A DNA stretch of 47,566 nt from Acidobacteriota bacterium (GCA_003224905.1 QIAA01000167.1:1-47566); one strand, 5' to 3'. Shown: positions 33,356 through 43,386, counted from the first letter of the stretch. Numbers and translations: made by a program. The notes: a model not told the origin generated them from the sequence alone.

Positions 33356-34354
33356 CTACTTCATCAAGAAGCTTTCCACTGCTTTCCTGAACATCTCGGG
33401 TTGGTCTACAAAAGTCATATGTCCCGCTTTGGGGAACACAACCAGCTTGGATTCGGCGATCTTCTGGTGCATTGCCTCCGCCAGCGATGGATCGCACTCA
33501 TCGTGATCCCCGACGAGAATCAAAGTCGGAACTTTGATGGTACTCAGCCGGTCCGTGTACTCCACCGATTTCAGATTGCCGTCCACCACAAACTCGCCGT
33601 GTTCGCCCCACATCTCGCGGTAAAGCTCCCACGACATCTTGCCGTTATCAACAGGGTCATAGTTCGGGTCTGGGCGGTTTTGGTAGAGATACGGGAAATA
33701 ACCCTCGCCCCAGGCCGCAACCATGTATTCGGTGGTGTAGCGGTTCTTCTCGTAATCTTTCCCGTGGCCAAATAACCCGGATGATTCGAGATTGTGAATC
33801 CGTTGTTGGAGCTCCGGGGACATGTTTTGTTTCATTCGAATGAACACTTCATTCAATGCTTTCGTACTCGACCACGTACTGCCGAGAATCAGATGAGAGA
33901 GGTTCTTCTGATACTTGAGAGCATAAGCTTGCGCCAGAGCTCCGCCATACGAGTGTCCGAGCAGTGTCACCTGGCCAAGCCGCAGTGCAACGCGGACAGC
34001 CTCCACGTCCTCGACCATGTTCTCAACCGTGTAGCCGGACGCATCTTCCAGCTTCTGCGAACGCCCGGAGCCGCGCTCGTCGATGAAAACCAGCTTGTGG
34101 TGGCGAGCCAGGGGAAGCAGATAAGGAAGAAAATAATCGTGAGAGGCTCCCGGACCACCGTGAACGATGAGGAGCGGCTCGCCTCGGCCGAGGATTCTGT
34201 AATAGATCATTACACCGTTCGCATCAACAAAGCCTTCCTGCTGAACGTATACTGGCGAACCGTTATTGACGTTCTGGTTTTGTGATTGTGCATACCGTGG
34301 TGCGAGTACGATACAAAGAGCGAGAAGAGGTGGGAAGCACCGGCGAATTTTCAT
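33356..34354 (-). CDS. Exported alpha/beta hydrolase, prolyl aminopeptidase-like
   Basis: 332 residues with a signal peptide (about 6-24, ending AQSQ). The S33-type fold shows [10 protein letters not shown] near 65-74, [10 protein letters not shown] near 90-99, nucleophile Ser135 in GHSYGG, the acid in VGDHDECDP and His in AGHMTF. HGGPG is typical of proline iminopeptidases and related hydrolases. Substrate unknown; the signal peptide places it in the periplasm or outside. ATG at 34354. It is 143 bases upstream of sodA on the same strand. Confidence 0.88.
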   Translation of the reverse strand: MKIRRCFPPLLALCIVLAPRYAQSQNQNVNNGSPVYVQQEGFVDANGVMIYYRILGRGEPLLIVHGGPGASHDYFLPYLLPLARHHKLVFIDERGSGRSQKLEDASGYTVENMVEDVEAVRVALRLGQVTLLGHSYGGALAQAYALKYQKNLSHLILGSTWSSTKALNEVFIRMKQNMSPELQQRIHNLESSGLFGHGKDYEKNRYTTEYMVAAWGEGYFPYLYQNRPDPNYDPVDNGKMSWELYREMWGEHGEFVVDGNLKSVEYTDRLSTIKVPTLILVGDHDECDPSLAEAMHQKIAESKLVVFPKAGHMTFVDQPEMFRKAVESFLMK

Positions 34355-34565
34355 GCAGTAATGCTACTTCGTGACTGTTCAGAAGGAAATCGGCTCGCGG
34401 GGACACACTGCCAGGCCAGAATTGGCAGCGTAGGCGGCTTTTCGTTCCTTGCACGTCTTCTCCTTCAGCCTCGATGACGATGCGCTCCCGCTTGAAGGTT
34501 TGGCGGTAAAATAGCGCGAACCCGAAAACTGAACGTCCATACTCCAGTATCAGGAGGAATAGAGT

Positions 34566-34931
34566 ATGCGTTTGACCGTCCTCTCGATTCTCTCGTTGGG
34601 CATTGTTCTCGTTTCTACGGCTTGGGCCGATGATGTTGCTGCGCAGGAAGCCAGCACTCTGACTTCATCCAACACGGTGACTGAACGCAGCATCTCTGGC
34701 GAGCCGTCAACTGAGAACTCTGATCTGAGTTCGGATGAGCGTTTCGGCCTGATGCGTCCCTGGGCAGAAGCCAACGCTTGGAATGCGGAAGCAGCTACTC
34801 AGAACCTTTGCTACAACATACGGAGATATCTCGTGGAACGAGACGACCCGTATTCCGATTCCACGCACATCACTGGATATTCCAAGTGCCAGCGCGCATC
34901 GAGATACTCACTGAAGAAGATCGCGCCTTAG
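34566..34931 (+). CDS. Small exported protein with a Cys-paired C-terminus
   Basis: 121 residues with a signal peptide (1-21), a low-complexity Ser/Thr/Glu region, and a C-terminal block of about 45 residues: CYNIRRYLVERDDPYSDS, then GYSKCQRASRYSLKK. The two cysteines could form a disulfide. From memory, similar C-terminal blocks occur in many small exported acidobacterial proteins, but no function is known to me. AGGAGG at 34552-34557 gives a strong ribosome-binding site before ATG 34566. It is convergent with the MarR-GNAT gene. Confidence 0.8.
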   Translation: MRLTVLSILSLGIVLVSTAWADDVAAQEASTLTSSNTVTERSISGEPSTENSDLSSDERFGLMRPWAEANAWNAEAATQNLCYNIRRYLVERDDPYSDSTHITGYSKCQRASRYSLKKIAP

Positions 34932-34953
34932 CCGCTGAAGTGAGTTGCAGCGG

Positions 34954-35901
34954 TTACTGCAACGTTAGGGCCCACGTCTCTGCAACGAGATCATCGCGTC
35001 CCCAGCTACGGTGCGGTCTTTTTGAGACCAGGCGAAAGCCGGCTTGCTCATACAGGTGACGAGCCGCGGGCAGTTCGCTCTGAGTCCAGAGGACAATTTT
35101 TCTGTAGCCGGCCTGGCGCGCAAAGCGCACGCATTCAGAGACCAGTCGTTTGCCGATTCCCAGACCTCGCGCCGCAGGTTCAACCAGCAACAGCCGCAGC
35201 TTCGCCACCTGCTTTGATTTCATCACCAAGAAGATGGATCCCACGACTTCGCCGTCCTTCTCAGCTATCCAGCATCGCTCGCGCTTCGCATCGAAGTTCT
35301 GAATGAATTCAGCAACGATGCCTGCCACTAGTGCCTCGAACCTTTCGTTATATCCATACTCCTGAGCGTACAGCGCTCCGTGGCGGTGCACGATCCAGCC
35401 CATGTCTCCGGGACGATGTTCGCGAAGGCGGTAAGCCGGTTTCGGCCGGGGCCTTTCCCCGAGCAGTTCCTCGATCCGTTGCATGGAGGAGGCCAGATGT
35501 TTCTGCTCGGAGACATGGAGTTTCCCGAGCATGGCCGCGACTTCTGCGCTTTGTTGCCTGTCGAGCGACGAGAATATTTTCTGCCCACGGACGGTCAAAG
35601 CCAAGAAGCTTTGGCGGGCGTCTGTTGCTGACGGCGTTCTGGAAACGAGGCCGCTCTTTTCAAAGTTGCCCAGGATGCGGCTTAGATAACCGCCATCGAG
35701 GCCGAGCTCGTTGGAGAGTTCGGTGGCAGTTGATTTCTGCCGGCGCGCAATTTCATAGAGGACGCGAACTTCGGTAAGTGAAAACGGGCTTTGCAGCAAC
35801 CCTTCCTGCAAAAGCCCGATCCGGCGAGTGTAAAAGCGATTGAAGCGGCGAACACGGTCAACGTATGAAGAGTTTTCCTTGAGGACAGGATGGGTAGCCA
35901 T
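34954..35901 (-). CDS. MarR-type regulator fused to a GNAT acetyltransferase
   Basis: About 315 residues from ATG 35901. The N-terminal half is a MarR winged helix (SLTEVRVLYEIARRQKSTAT ... LDGGYLSRILGNFEKSGLV). The C-terminal half is a GNAT fold (LLLVEPAARGLGIGKRLVSE acetyl-CoA loop, then HLYEQAGFRLV). MarR-GNAT fusions are known in bacteria, with targets largely unassigned. An in-frame TTG at 35961 lies inside the 19-bp palindrome 35946-35964, so the ATG after it is preferred. It is downstream of tag on the same strand, separated by 94 bases, and probably has its own promoter. Confidence 0.88.
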   Translation of the reverse strand: MATHPVLKENSSYVDRVRRFNRFYTRRIGLLQEGLLQSPFSLTEVRVLYEIARRQKSTATELSNELGLDGGYLSRILGNFEKSGLVSRTPSATDARQSFLALTVRGQKIFSSLDRQQSAEVAAMLGKLHVSEQKHLASSMQRIEELLGERPRPKPAYRLREHRPGDMGWIVHRHGALYAQEYGYNERFEALVAGIVAEFIQNFDAKRERCWIAEKDGEVVGSIFLVMKSKQVAKLRLLLVEPAARGLGIGKRLVSECVRFARQAGYRKIVLWTQSELPAARHLYEQAGFRLVSKRPHRSWGRDDLVAETWALTLQ

Positions 35902-35945
35902 GGCGGGCAGCTCTCGGTTCGGACATTGCGAATTCTCCCACCATT

Positions 35946-35964
35946 TAGTTGACTGAGTCAACTA
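35946..35964. promoter_or_regulatory. Perfect palindrome, likely MarR operator
   Basis: TAGTTGACTGAGTCAACTA is a perfect inverted repeat of 9-bp arms around one central base. It lies 45 bases upstream of the chosen ATG of the MarR-GNAT gene. Length and symmetry fit MarR-family operators, so autoregulation is inferred. Confidence 0.7.
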
Positions 35965-35995
35965 TTTATTGAGATGTAGACCATCCTCCTTCTCG

Positions 35996-36583
35996 TTACC
36001 GGCTTGCAAGAAGTTGGGAGTAGCGGAAGCAGTCTGTCGCGTGATCGTTGACCATGCCCACCGCCTGCATGAATGCGTAACAGATAGTAGAACCAACGAA
36101 GTTGAAGCCGCGCTTTCGGAGGTCTTTGCTCATGGCGTCGGACTGCGCGGTTCGCGCCGGCACTTGCTTCAGCGAACGCCAGGAATTGCCGCGTGGAGAT
36201 CCAGGCACGAACGCCCAGATATAACGGTCGAAAGAGCCGAACTCAGCTTGAATCTTGAGAAACGCTTTCGCGTTCTGCACCGCGGACAGGATCTTGAGCT
36301 TGTTCCGGACGATGCCCGAATCCTGTAACAAGCGCTTTGATTTCCATGTGTCGTAGACAGCTATTCGGTTCGGGTCGAATTGATCGAATGCTGCGCGATA
36401 GTTCTCGCGTTTCTTTAGGATGGTGTCCCAGCTCAGCCCAGCCTGGGCGCCCTCAAGGATGAGAAATTCAAACAGCCTGCGATCGTCGTGCTGGGGAACA
36501 CCCCATTCCTCGTCGTGATACCGGATCGAGAGCGGGTTGCGTGCCCAACGGCAGCGAATTGGCTCTAACGACTTGCTCTTCAT
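35996..36583 (-). CDS. tag: DNA-3-methyladenine glycosylase I
   Basis: 195 residues. It removes 3-methyladenine from alkylated DNA. Seen: RCRWA (10-14), YHDEEWGVP (22-30), ILEGAQAGLSW with the base-recognition pocket, KRGFNFVGST and the C-terminal HATDC. Cys11, His23 and the C-terminal His and Cys are candidates for the zinc-snap ligands known in E. coli Tag. ATG at 36583. The MarR-GNAT gene follows on the same strand. Confidence 0.94.
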   Translation of the reverse strand: MKSKSLEPIRCRWARNPLSIRYHDEEWGVPQHDDRRLFEFLILEGAQAGLSWDTILKKRENYRAAFDQFDPNRIAVYDTWKSKRLLQDSGIVRNKLKILSAVQNAKAFLKIQAEFGSFDRYIWAFVPGSPRGNSWRSLKQVPARTAQSDAMSKDLRKRGFNFVGSTICYAFMQAVGMVNDHATDCFRYSQLLASR

Positions 36584-36612
36584 TCCGAAGCCGGCTCGCT
36601 AAAAAAGAGGTA

Positions 36613-37323
36613 TCACTGCAGCGACTTGGGATCGGAAAGATTCTTGGGCGTTGTCTTGTTCAAAACAGCGATCAGTTCCGCAGCCGCCGGAGGAGCCTTG
36701 ACTTTGCCGTCGCGGATGATTTCTTTGGCACCGACCTTCTGTCCGTAAAGCTTTTCATTGGCGCTTCCGTCCGAGCGCAGCGTAGAACCCTCGAGAGAAA
36801 CTCCTGCGAATAATCCCTTATTTCGCGAATAAGAGAGAATCTCAGCCCTCATCACAACGTCGGTTGCACCTTCGGCGGTGCGCCCCTTCGGGCCCGCTGC
36901 AGCCGAGGCGTCTGCACCTAACTTCACTTTACTGGCTAAGAGTGACCGCGCCCCACTCGGATTCATCACCAGCAATACGAAATCCGTGGCCTGGCCACCC
37001 AATTGGAATCCGATGCTGAGACCTTCCAATGCATAGAGAGCAGGCGCTCCCCATCGTCCGGTGTAGTGTTCGCCGCCGCGGCAGATCATGACCCCGCGTC
37101 CATAGCTGCCGCCAATACCAAATGCTCCCTTCTTCACAGACGGAAGGACGACCACACACTCGGCCTTGTCTAAGAGATCCTGGGGAATGTTATCCGGTAT
37201 GGCGACAATCTCTTTGAGAACCTGTCCTGATTCTTTAATGCGGTCCTCCTCTTTTTCATCGTTTGCGGCGAAAACGGGCGGCAGAAATGCACACGCAAGC
37301 AGCAGCGCTAATAGGGGCTTCAT
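36613..37323 (-). CDS. Exported SYLF/Ysc84-type lipid-binding protein
   Basis: 236 residues with a signal peptide (about 3-19, ending VFAA). The SYLF-domain landmarks are present: KAECVVVLPSVKKGAFGIGGSYGRGVM, then WGAPALYALEGLSIGFQLGGQATDFVLLVM, and a SYSRNKGLFAGVSLEGS stretch. SYLF domains bind phosphoinositides in eukaryotes; the bacterial role is unclear. ATG 37323 is chosen over the in-frame GTG at 37335 because GTGGAGG directly upstream is its ribosome-binding site. Divergent from the VWFA gene. Confidence 0.9.
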   Translation of the reverse strand: MKPLLALLLACAFLPPVFAANDEKEEDRIKESGQVLKEIVAIPDNIPQDLLDKAECVVVLPSVKKGAFGIGGSYGRGVMICRGGEHYTGRWGAPALYALEGLSIGFQLGGQATDFVLLVMNPSGARSLLASKVKLGADASAAAGPKGRTAEGATDVVMRAEILSYSRNKGLFAGVSLEGSTLRSDGSANEKLYGQKVGAKEIIRDGKVKAPPAAAELIAVLNKTTPKNLSDPKSLQ

Positions 37324-37558
37324 GCGATCCTCCACTTATGCTGAAGTATTAATCTTACAATGCCAGCCGGACTCAAGGACATTCCCTAACTACCAGACCT
37401 GCCTTGACTTGTGCCGTGACCACTGCGTGCTCCTTTTGTAACTTGGAATTCCAGGTGGTATCCCCTACAGTCAGGACGGTAGAACCTGCGCTAGCCGCGG
37501 CTTTCGGCCCGATACGTGCATCTATATAACTGAGGACGCGGTTAGCACGTGGCAAGGC

Positions 37559-38566
37559 GTGAAAATTTTGGACACTTTAGGAACGAAGTACATAAGGCGA
37601 TTTTTTTGTCTGGCGCTGACTTCGATAGCGGCGCTACCGGTCCAGGCCCAACAGTCTACTTTTGTGGCTTCGCCCGGCATTGCCCTCCCTGCTGCTTCCT
37701 CCTACACGGGATCTGATTCGACTGATCCTCTCCTGACCATCAAGAAAAGAGTCGACGAGGTAAACGTCCTATTTATCGCGACGGACCGTCGCGGCAAGTT
37801 TGTGCGGAATCTGAATCAGAACGACTTCGCGATTCTTGATGATCACAAGCCGCCGCAATCGATTGTCAACTTCCGCCGCGAGACTGATTTGCCATTGGAG
37901 CTTGGTCTATTAGTGGATACCAGCGGCTCAGTGCGTGGCCGATTCGATTTTGAGCAGGAAGCCGCCACTAGTTTTCTGGAACACACGTTGCGTGCACATT
38001 TCGACAGGGCATTCGTGATGGGCTTCAACGGACGCGGGCAGATCACACAGGATTTTACCGACAGCGTTACTTTGCTTCGAACTGGCGTGCAGAAGCTGCA
38101 CGCCGGCGGCGGCACCGCCCTCTATGACGCCATTTATCGCGCCTGCAAAGACCGGCTGCTGAAGGACAAATCTGATCGGCCGATTCGGCGCGCAATTATC
38201 ATCGTCAGTGATGGCGAGGACAATCAAAGCGAATATAGCCGCGCCCAGGCAATTGAAATGGCGCAACGTGCCGAGGTGCTCATTTACGCCATCTCCACCG
38301 ATGACAGCGGACTCGTGCTCCGTGGAGACAAGGCTCTCCAACAGCTCGCAGACGCGACTGGCGGCCGGGCGTTCTTCCCCTTCAAGATGAAAGACATCAA
38401 GAACTCGTTCGCCGCCATTGAAGACGAACTACGCAGCCAGTACGTCGTCTCCTATCGCCCAGCGGACTTCGACGCCGACGGGCGTTACCGTTCTATCGAG
38501 ATCACCGCACTGAAGAAAGACTTGCAGGTGCGGGCGCGAAAAGGATATTTCGCGCCGCGCCAGTAA
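37559..38566 (+). CDS. Exported VWFA-domain protein, acidobacterial type
   Basis: 335 residues with a signal peptide (about 13-30, ending PVQAQ). An N-terminal beta region (VNVLFIATDRRGKFVRNLNQNDFAIL) precedes a VWA domain with MIDAS DTSGS near 119-123 and IIVSDGEDNQS near 217-226. The C-terminal part (LRSQYVVSYRP ... VRARKGYF) matches the VWFA-related acidobacterial domain family (TIGR03436). Likely an exported adhesion or scaffold protein that binds a divalent cation. GTG start at 37559 with AAGG just upstream. Function not known. Confidence 0.88.
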   Translation: MKILDTLGTKYIRRFFCLALTSIAALPVQAQQSTFVASPGIALPAASSYTGSDSTDPLLTIKKRVDEVNVLFIATDRRGKFVRNLNQNDFAILDDHKPPQSIVNFRRETDLPLELGLLVDTSGSVRGRFDFEQEAATSFLEHTLRAHFDRAFVMGFNGRGQITQDFTDSVTLLRTGVQKLHAGGGTALYDAIYRACKDRLLKDKSDRPIRRAIIIVSDGEDNQSEYSRAQAIEMAQRAEVLIYAISTDDSGLVLRGDKALQQLADATGGRAFFPFKMKDIKNSFAAIEDELRSQYVVSYRPADFDADGRYRSIEITALKKDLQVRARKGYFAPRQ

Positions 38567-38592
38567 GCACTTTTACAACCCACCAGATTTCG

Positions 38593-39069
38593 TTAAGCGC
38601 TCTTCTTAAGCTCGTGCTGCTTTGCCGGTTGGTACGTCCCCGGTTCTGTACGTGACGCGATGGCGAGCCGATTCCATGCGTTGATAGTCGCTACTGCCAG
38701 GGTTAGGTCAGCCAGTTCTTTTTCACTGAAATGCCTGCGGACCTCCTCATATACCTGATCAGGAGCATGCCCATCGGTGATAAGAGTCACGGCCTCGGTC
38801 CATGCGAGAGCCGCCCGTTCACGTTCGCTGTAGTAAGGAGACTCACGCCAGGCATCAAGAGAATAAAGGCGTTGTTCACTGTCGCCAACTGAGCGCGCAT
38901 CCTTCCAGTGCATGTCTATGCAGTAGGCACAGCCATTGATCTGTGATGCGCGCAGCTTAATCAGGTGAAGCAAGAGTATTTCCAGACCACATTCATGAAG
39001 GTAGGCTTCCAGGCCGAGCATCGCCTTGTAACCACCCGGAGCGACCTTGGCACCATCTATACGTTGCAT
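38593..39069 (-). CDS. Carboxymuconolactone decarboxylase/AhpD-like protein
   Basis: 158 residues, all-helical AhpD fold. Cys47 and Cys50 in NGCAYCIDMH, with His54, form the CxxCxxxH redox motif of AhpD-like alkylhydroperoxidases. The family reduces peroxides with a lipoyl or thioredoxin-type partner, but many members have no assigned substrate. ATG at 39069. No peroxiredoxin is adjacent. Confidence 0.9.
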   Translation of the reverse strand: MQRIDGAKVAPGGYKAMLGLEAYLHECGLEILLLHLIKLRASQINGCAYCIDMHWKDARSVGDSEQRLYSLDAWRESPYYSERERAALAWTEAVTLITDGHAPDQVYEEVRRHFSEKELADLTLAVATINAWNRLAIASRTEPGTYQPAKQHELKKSA

Positions 39070-39266
39070 AAATCCTCCACAGAAACATTGATTGATAATT
39101 TTTCAGATTCACGTCTCGATAGGACCGATGCAATTTCGAGAGAACAAGGACGTTAAGGTTGCCTGCCCGAGAGACCTGCGCTTACGCGCGGAAATGCTGT
39201 TAACGTGGATGTTACAATGTGACTAGCCTGGACTGCGACCCGGACGTTTCCACCTGACGGCGATTG

Positions 39267-40067
39267 ATGTCCATTCAGACAAAACTCGTGCTGAGTTCGG
39301 CAACCGCGGCACTTTTGTTAATGCCGAATCTGGCCATCGCCGGACAACAACGGCACTCGCGCAAGCAGCCTGCCAAGCAGGAACAAGCCGTGCCAACGCC
39401 GCAAATCATTGCCGCACCGACTCCGCCGCCAACCCCGGAGCAGATGCCTGCTTCCCCGCCACAAGTGACATTTGATAATGGGCAACTGACGATTGTGGCG
39501 CAGAACTCCACCCTTGGCGACATCCTGCGGGCGGTTCGGGCAAAGACCGGGGCGACGGTAGAAGTCCCGGGCAATGCAACTGAACGCGTGGTTGCGAAGA
39601 TTGGCCCAGGTCCGGCGAGGGAAGTGTTGGCCTCGCTGCTGAACGGCTCTCACTTTAATTACGTGATGCTGGGTTCTCCAACCAAAGCCGATATGGTAGA
39701 CCGGATCATATTGACCTCGAAGAGCGGCTCCGAAACAACCGGTAGCGCATCAAGTCCGACGCCCGCGCCTAATCAGCCCGAAAATAACGGTCTGCAAGCG
39801 GCAGATGGAAGGCAACTTGAGCCTGAGGAAATGCAGAATGAGGATGTCGCCCAAGACGCACCCGAACCTGAAAATGAAGGCGCTCCGCCAGGGGACGAAC
39901 AGGCGAATCAACCTAACGGGCAATCAGGTGTCAAGACCCCCGAACAACTGCTAAGAGAACTACAGCAGCAACAGCAACAACTACAGCAGCAGCAACAGGG
40001 AGCGCCGCAAGGCTTTCCTACACCGCAGAATCCCAACCCACAGCAGAATCAGCCGCAGCAGCAATAA
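39267..40067 (+). CDS. Exported STN-like domain protein with Gln-rich tail
   Basis: 266 residues: signal peptide (about 6-25, ending AIAG), a Pro/Gln-rich linker, an STN-like domain (about 70-150, VTFDNGQLTIVAQNSTLGDI ... ERVVAKIGPGPAREVLASLL), then a Pro/Glu and Gln-rich tail ending in runs of Gln. STN domains occur at the N-terminus of secretins and TonB-dependent receptors. Here there is no pore or receptor part, so it may be a stand-alone adaptor. TTG 39264 immediately precedes ATG 39267; ATG is preferred. Confidence 0.8.
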   Translation: MSIQTKLVLSSATAALLLMPNLAIAGQQRHSRKQPAKQEQAVPTPQIIAAPTPPPTPEQMPASPPQVTFDNGQLTIVAQNSTLGDILRAVRAKTGATVEVPGNATERVVAKIGPGPAREVLASLLNGSHFNYVMLGSPTKADMVDRIILTSKSGSETTGSASSPTPAPNQPENNGLQAADGRQLEPEEMQNEDVAQDAPEPENEGAPPGDEQANQPNGQSGVKTPEQLLRELQQQQQQLQQQQQGAPQGFPTPQNPNPQQNQPQQQ

Positions 40068-40090
40068 GGTTGGCCGCGACGTTCCAGGCC

Positions 40091-40110
40091 TCTGAGGTCG
40101 AAGCCTCAGA
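40091..40110. terminator. Hairpin downstream of the STN-like gene
   Basis: TCTGAGG/CCTCAGA form a perfect 7-bp stem with a 6-base loop. It lies between the convergent stops at 40067 and 40119. There is no U tract, so this is a candidate only. Confidence 0.5.
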
Positions 40111-40118
40111 TCGCGACC

Positions 40119-40445
40119 TTAGTCGCCGCCGGCGTGTGCCTCGCTGGGAACCAATAGCGGGATCTTGCGGACTCGCTGCCGTGACTGGTATGCGAACGCG
40201 TAGAGAATGCCGTTCACAGCGCCATAAGCGGCGATGATTCCGACTGTGAAGGAAATAGCGGTAGTCAGAAGGAGAACAAAAGCAATCAGCAACCCACCCA
40301 AGTTCGGCCTACTTTCCCGTGAGCTGCTGGGGAGATGCAACCCCGGAGTTGTGTAGCGCGATGTTTCGAGCGCTGCGCTGCCTACTTTACCCCGCGTTGA
40401 CGCTTGTTCCTGTTGCCAACTAAGATACGGAGTAGAGGTGCGCAC
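40119..40445 (-). CDS. Small membrane protein, unknown family
   Basis: 108 residues. A polar N-terminus is followed by a hydrophobic stretch that can hold one long or two short helices (about 50-85, [20 protein letters not shown] then a Gly-rich turn), then a basic tail. GTG start at 40445. If expressed it overlaps the longest possible uvrA frame head to head by a few bases, so the true start of one or both is probably further in. No family recognised. Confidence 0.5.
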   Translation of the reverse strand: MRTSTPYLSWQQEQASTRGKVGSAALETSRYTTPGLHLPSSSRESRPNLGGLLIAFVLLLTTAISFTVGIIAAYGAVNGILYAFAYQSRQRVRKIPLLVPSEAHAGGD

Positions 40446-40524
40446 TTCTAATTTCGGCTACTTCTGTACCCCCGTCCACATTACGGAAGGGCTGGATTAC
40501 GGACAGAATTACCTCGGTTTTTGG

Positions 40525-43317
40525 ATGCCTATTACCAAGATCTCGGTGCGCGGGGCGCGCCAACACAATCTAAAGAACATAGACGTCGAGATCCCGCGTA
40601 ACACCCTGACCGTAATCACCGGCCTGAGCGGCTCGGGCAAGTCCTCCCTGGCTTTCGATACGATCTACGCCGAAGGGCAACGTCGCTACGTGGAGACGCT
40701 TTCTGCCTACGCACGCCAGTTCCTTGATCAGATGGAGCGACCTGATGTGGACTCGATTGATGGGCTGAGCCCATCTATTTCGATCGAGCAGAAGACGACC
40801 AGCCGCAGTCCTCGTTCCACGGTTGGAACAATTACAGAAATCTACGACTACCTTCGACTGCTGTTCGCCTCGATTGGTGTCCCGCATTGCCCCAGGTGCG
40901 GGCGCGCTATCACGCGACAATCGGCGGAACAGATAGTCCAGCGCGTAATGGCGCTGACTCCCGAAGACCGGGTAATGATTATGGCGCCGATCGTCCGCGG
41001 GCGTAAGGGCGAGTTCAAGAAGGAGATGGAGAAGCTCACGCAGCACGGCTTCACCCGGGCGCGGGTGGATGGTGAACTGGTCAGCCTGGAAGAAGAGATC
41101 CATCTGGACAAGAGAAAAAACCACACGATCGAGGTCGTAATCGATCGTCTGCTGGTGAAACCGGGCATCGAGCAGCGGCTGGAAATGTCGGTCGGGTTGG
41201 CGATGAAGTTGGCCGGCGGCTTGGTTCAGGTTGCAGTCGTTGGAGGAGAGGAGCAACTCTTTTCGGCGCGGCTGGCCTGCCCAGATTGCGGTATCAACGT
41301 GCCGCAGCTGGAACCGCGCTCTTTTTCTTTTAACAGCGCGTACGGAGCGTGCCCGGAGTGTCATGGACTCGGAAGCCGATACGATTTCGATCCTGCTAAG
41401 GTGGTCAGCGACTGGTCCAAGCCGCTGCTGGAGGGAGGTCTGGGGCCAGGCTCGGCGTCGCAAAATCTAATTCATCAGCTTCAGCTTGTCACCGCAGCGT
41501 ACGGTTTCGATCTATCCACTCCGTTCGAAAAGTTTCCGGACAGAATCCAGAATCTGCTGCTTTATGGGGAGAACGGCAGAGGAGGCAAGACCGGGTTCAC
41601 GGGAGTGATGGGTTACCTCACGCAGGCAATGGAACAGTCAAGCTCTGAAACCTATCGCGAGTGGCTGATGGACCATATGTCTGCGACGGAGTGCCCGGCG
41701 TGTAAGGGAAAGCGGCTTCGTCCGGAAAATCTCGCGGTTACCGTAAACGGCGTATCAATCGCCGAGTTCACGGGCTTGCCCGTGGTGCGGAGCCTCGAGA
41801 CAGCAAGCAAAATCAAACTGACTGGACGTGAGGCGATCATTGCTGGTCGCATCGTTCATGAAATTGTGGAGCGGCTGCAGTTTCTGAACGCGGTGGGGCT
41901 GGGCTACATCTCTCTGGACCGCTCGGCGGCGACGCTCTCCGGCGGAGAAGGCCAGCGTATCCGTCTGGCGACGCAAATTGGATCCAAACTTCGCGGCGTA
42001 CTGTATGTGCTGGACGAGCCATCTATCGGACTGCATCATCGCGATAACGATCGCTTGTTGAAAGCTTTGGAGGAGTTGCGGGACTTGGGTAACACGGTTT
42101 TGGTCGTCGAGCACGATGAAGAGACGATTCGCCGGGCCGACTACGTGATCGACCTCGGGCCTGGCGCGGGGCGGCATGGAGGGAATTTGGTGGCCCACGG
42201 AACGCCTGAGCAAATTGTGAATGTTGCGGACTCGCTCACCGGCGCCTACATGTCAGGCAGAGTGCAAATCGAGATGCCAACGGCACGGCGGCTGGTTAAC
42301 GGCTCGGGTATCAGTGTTTTGGGCGCACGCGAGAACAATCTCAAGAACATTGACGTCACGTTTCCTCTGGGCGTGATCACTGTTGTAACTGGTGTGTCCG
42401 GGTCGGGTAAATCGACCCTGGTGAATGACATCTTGTACCGCGCAATGGCCAAGAGACTATACCGCTCACGTGAAGAGCCCGGCATACACAAGGCAATTTC
42501 TGGAGCTGAAAACATCGACAAAGTAATTCGCATCGATCAGTCGCCGATTGGAAGGACGCCTCGCTCCAATCCCGCTACTTACACGGGTGTGTTCACCCAA
42601 ATCCGCGACCTGTACGCGATGTTGCCGGAATCGCGGGAGAGGGGATACAAACCGGGGCGATTCTCATTCAACGTTTCTGGAGGCCGTTGCGAGGCGTGCG
42701 AAGGCGAAGGCGAGCGGCGGATCGAGATGAATTTTTTGCCCGACGTGTACGTCCTGTGCGAAGTTTGCGGCGGTAAGCGCTACAATCACGAGACCCTGGC
42801 GGTCAAGTACAAGGGATATTCCATTGCGGACCTGTTGGAGTCCTCGATTTCCGATGCCTCACCGGTCCTGGAGAATATTCCTCAGGTTAAGCAGAAGCTT
42901 CAGACCCTGATCGATGTGGGACTTGGCTACATTCACCTGGGCCAATCGGCCGTGACGCTCTCTGGAGGTGAGGCGCAGCGCATCAAATTAGGTCGCGAAC
43001 TGAGCAAGCGCCAAACGGGCAGAACCCTTTATCTTTTGGATGAACCGACAACAGGTCTGCATTTCGACGATGTCAAGAAGCTCCTGAATGTGCTGCACCG
43101 GCTGACAGACTTAGGCAATTCGGTCATCATCATTGAGCATAATCTCGACGTAATCCGCAACGCCGACTGGCTGATCGATCTGGGGCCAGAAGGAGGAGAA
43201 GACGGCGGCAGAATTGTGGCCCAGGGTACACCTGAGCAGGTGGCGCGGAGCAAGAAATCGTATACCGGCCAGGCGTTGGCGCGTTACTTTAATGGCAATC
43301 GCGAGCGTGCCAGTTGA
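40525..43317 (+). CDS. uvrA: Excinuclease ABC subunit A
   Basis: 930 residues, usual length. Two ABC ATPase halves: the first with Walker A GLSGSGKS (33-40), the second with [11 protein letters not shown] signatures ([24 protein letters not shown]) and Walker B strands [10 protein letters not shown] and [10 protein letters not shown] are seen. Zinc-finger cysteines occur in CPRCGR, CPDCG...CPECHG and [10 protein letters not shown]...CEVCGGKRY. It detects DNA lesions with UvrB in nucleotide-excision repair. The open frame runs from 40438, but ATG 40525 is chosen because the family starts at this point ([18 protein letters not shown]). Confidence 0.96.
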   Translation: MPITKISVRGARQHNLKNIDVEIPRNTLTVITGLSGSGKSSLAFDTIYAEGQRRYVETLSAYARQFLDQMERPDVDSIDGLSPSISIEQKTTSRSPRSTVGTITEIYDYLRLLFASIGVPHCPRCGRAITRQSAEQIVQRVMALTPEDRVMIMAPIVRGRKGEFKKEMEKLTQHGFTRARVDGELVSLEEEIHLDKRKNHTIEVVIDRLLVKPGIEQRLEMSVGLAMKLAGGLVQVAVVGGEEQLFSARLACPDCGINVPQLEPRSFSFNSAYGACPECHGLGSRYDFDPAKVVSDWSKPLLEGGLGPGSASQNLIHQLQLVTAAYGFDLSTPFEKFPDRIQNLLLYGENGRGGKTGFTGVMGYLTQAMEQSSSETYREWLMDHMSATECPACKGKRLRPENLAVTVNGVSIAEFTGLPVVRSLETASKIKLTGREAIIAGRIVHEIVERLQFLNAVGLGYISLDRSAATLSGGEGQRIRLATQIGSKLRGVLYVLDEPSIGLHHRDNDRLLKALEELRDLGNTVLVVEHDEETIRRADYVIDLGPGAGRHGGNLVAHGTPEQIVNVADSLTGAYMSGRVQIEMPTARRLVNGSGISVLGARENNLKNIDVTFPLGVITVVTGVSGSGKSTLVNDILYRAMAKRLYRSREEPGIHKAISGAENIDKVIRIDQSPIGRTPRSNPATYTGVFTQIRDLYAMLPESRERGYKPGRFSFNVSGGRCEACEGEGERRIEMNFLPDVYVLCEVCGGKRYNHETLAVKYKGYSIADLLESSISDASPVLENIPQVKQKLQTLIDVGLGYIHLGQSAVTLSGGEAQRIKLGRELSKRQTGRTLYLLDEPTTGLHFDDVKKLLNVLHRLTDLGNSVIIIEHNLDVIRNADWLIDLGPEGGEDGGRIVAQGTPEQVARSKKSYTGQALARYFNGNRERAS

Positions 43318-43386
43318 TTTGTTTCATGCCCTAGCCTGATTATCGTTTTCGACGGCAAATTTGCACACCATAGGACACTAATCTTC

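Noticed and set aside
33213..33497. Upstream extension of sodA
   Set aside because: The extension runs through the repeat tract and into the neighbouring gene; ATG 33212 has a strong ribosome-binding site and the expected N-terminus.
39950..40067. CAG/CAA-rich tract as a CRISPR or tandem repeat
   Set aside because: It encodes the Gln-rich tail of the STN-like protein in frame and has no spacer structure.
40438..40524. Upstream extension of uvrA
   Set aside because: The 29 extra residues are not part of the family, and ATG 40525 gives the normal N-terminus.
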